Below, piece after piece: positions 63,952-64,000 of a stretch of 64,000 nucleotides of DNA (the first letter of the stretch is position 1; each line of letters starts with the position of its first letter). This DNA comes from Paenibacillus agricola (lineage in GTDB: Bacteria > Bacillota > Bacilli > Paenibacillales > NBRC-103111). The stretch covers positions 1-64,000 of the forward strand of contig NZ_JAAOIW010000018.1 of NCBI RefSeq assembly GCF_011440305.1. Reading direction: 5' to 3'. The position numbers and the translations under genes are program-made. Under the pieces are notes generated by a model. The model saw only the letters and a list, made by a program, of their open reading frames with translations. It made no database searches and was not told the DNA's origin.

Positions 63952-64000
63952 GGGTCGGGTTCACAGATACGAACGCCCATTCCCTGACATCCTACTGCCC
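63948..64000 (+). CDS. Start of a gene that runs off the window
   Basis: ATG 63948 overlaps the preceding stop (ATGA) and reads MRVGFTDTNAHSLTSYC to the window end. The same start occurs at 7139, where the gene is truncated or replaced by the VWA gene. Only 17 residues are visible, so no function can be given. Confidence 0.5.
   Translation, partial: MRVGFTDTNAHSLTSYC

Larger units (their letters stand above)
61027..64000. repeat. Duplicated block, copy 2, right part
   Basis: Matches 4629-7195, with the peptidase intact and a 70-bp deletion in the next gene. The match runs to the end of the window, so the true right boundary is outside. Confidence 0.9.

Overview
The window looks like an accessory region of a Paenibacillus-type Gram-positive chromosome; the species cannot be fixed from this sequence. 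The evidence is frequent TTG starts behind strong purine-rich ribosome binding sites, an eps/cps locus with a CapA/CapB-type kinase pair and what looks like an EAR RNA before the epsC-like gene, an S-layer-homology protein, and a c-di-GMP-I riboswitch. Base composition is patchy. The conserved start of the polysaccharide locus and the 52.7-60.4 kb operon are fairly balanced, while the sugar cassette at 15.9-26 kb is clearly AT-rich.

Layout. 0-1.7 kb: nested transposon wreckage (an IS256-type fragment inside an IS3-type element). 1.77-2.76 kb: a 454-bp tandem repeat that may encode a structured RNA. 2.9-7.2 kb: copy 1 of a duplicated block with two adjacent GIY-YIG proteins, a DUF6884-like protein, a TPR/winged-helix regulator and a metallopeptidase. 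7.2-10 kb: a truncated VWA protein, a riboswitch-controlled gene and a LytTR response regulator. 10.2-27.8 kb: an exopolysaccharide locus with phosphatase, chain-length protein, tyrosine kinase, EAR-like RNA, EpsC-like enzyme, initiating sugar transferase, UDP-sugar dehydrogenase and epimerase, glycosyltransferases, polymerase and flippase. 27.9-35 kb: a gene graveyard (integrase, IS3, VanZ, O-antigen ligase, rmlC, rmlB and EAL remnants). 35.2-38.9 kb: a MacB-like ABC transporter set. 39.2-44.3 kb: two large secreted surface proteins. 44.8-48.9 kb: a recombinase/nuclease chimera, a membrane protein split by an IS630 element, and IS remnants. 49.0-50.9 kb and 60.9-64.0 kb: the two halves of copy 2 of the duplicated block.

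The most interesting part is the five-gene operon at 52.75-60.44 kb, which lies inside copy 2 and is missing from copy 1. It encodes a HerA/FtsK-like ATPase with an internal glycine-zipper segment, a stand-alone WHH-type nuclease, a SUKH (SMI1/KNR4) immunity-like protein, a coiled-coil protein, and a dynamin-like GTPase with an N-terminal HTH and a C-terminal hydrophobic segment. The genes overlap or are closely packed. I read it as a toxin-delivery or anti-phage module whose architecture I do not recognise as a named system. Copy 1 lacks 10.17 kb between two CAT trinucleotides, which cuts a gene that is intact in copy 2. Copy 1 therefore looks like the deletion derivative and copy 2 the ancestral arrangement.

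Many genes in the duplicated block carry different disabling mutations in the two copies, so ancestral proteins can be rebuilt by combining them. Coordinates of intact ORFs are exact. Ends of decayed genes, repeats and RNA elements were judged by eye and are approximate.
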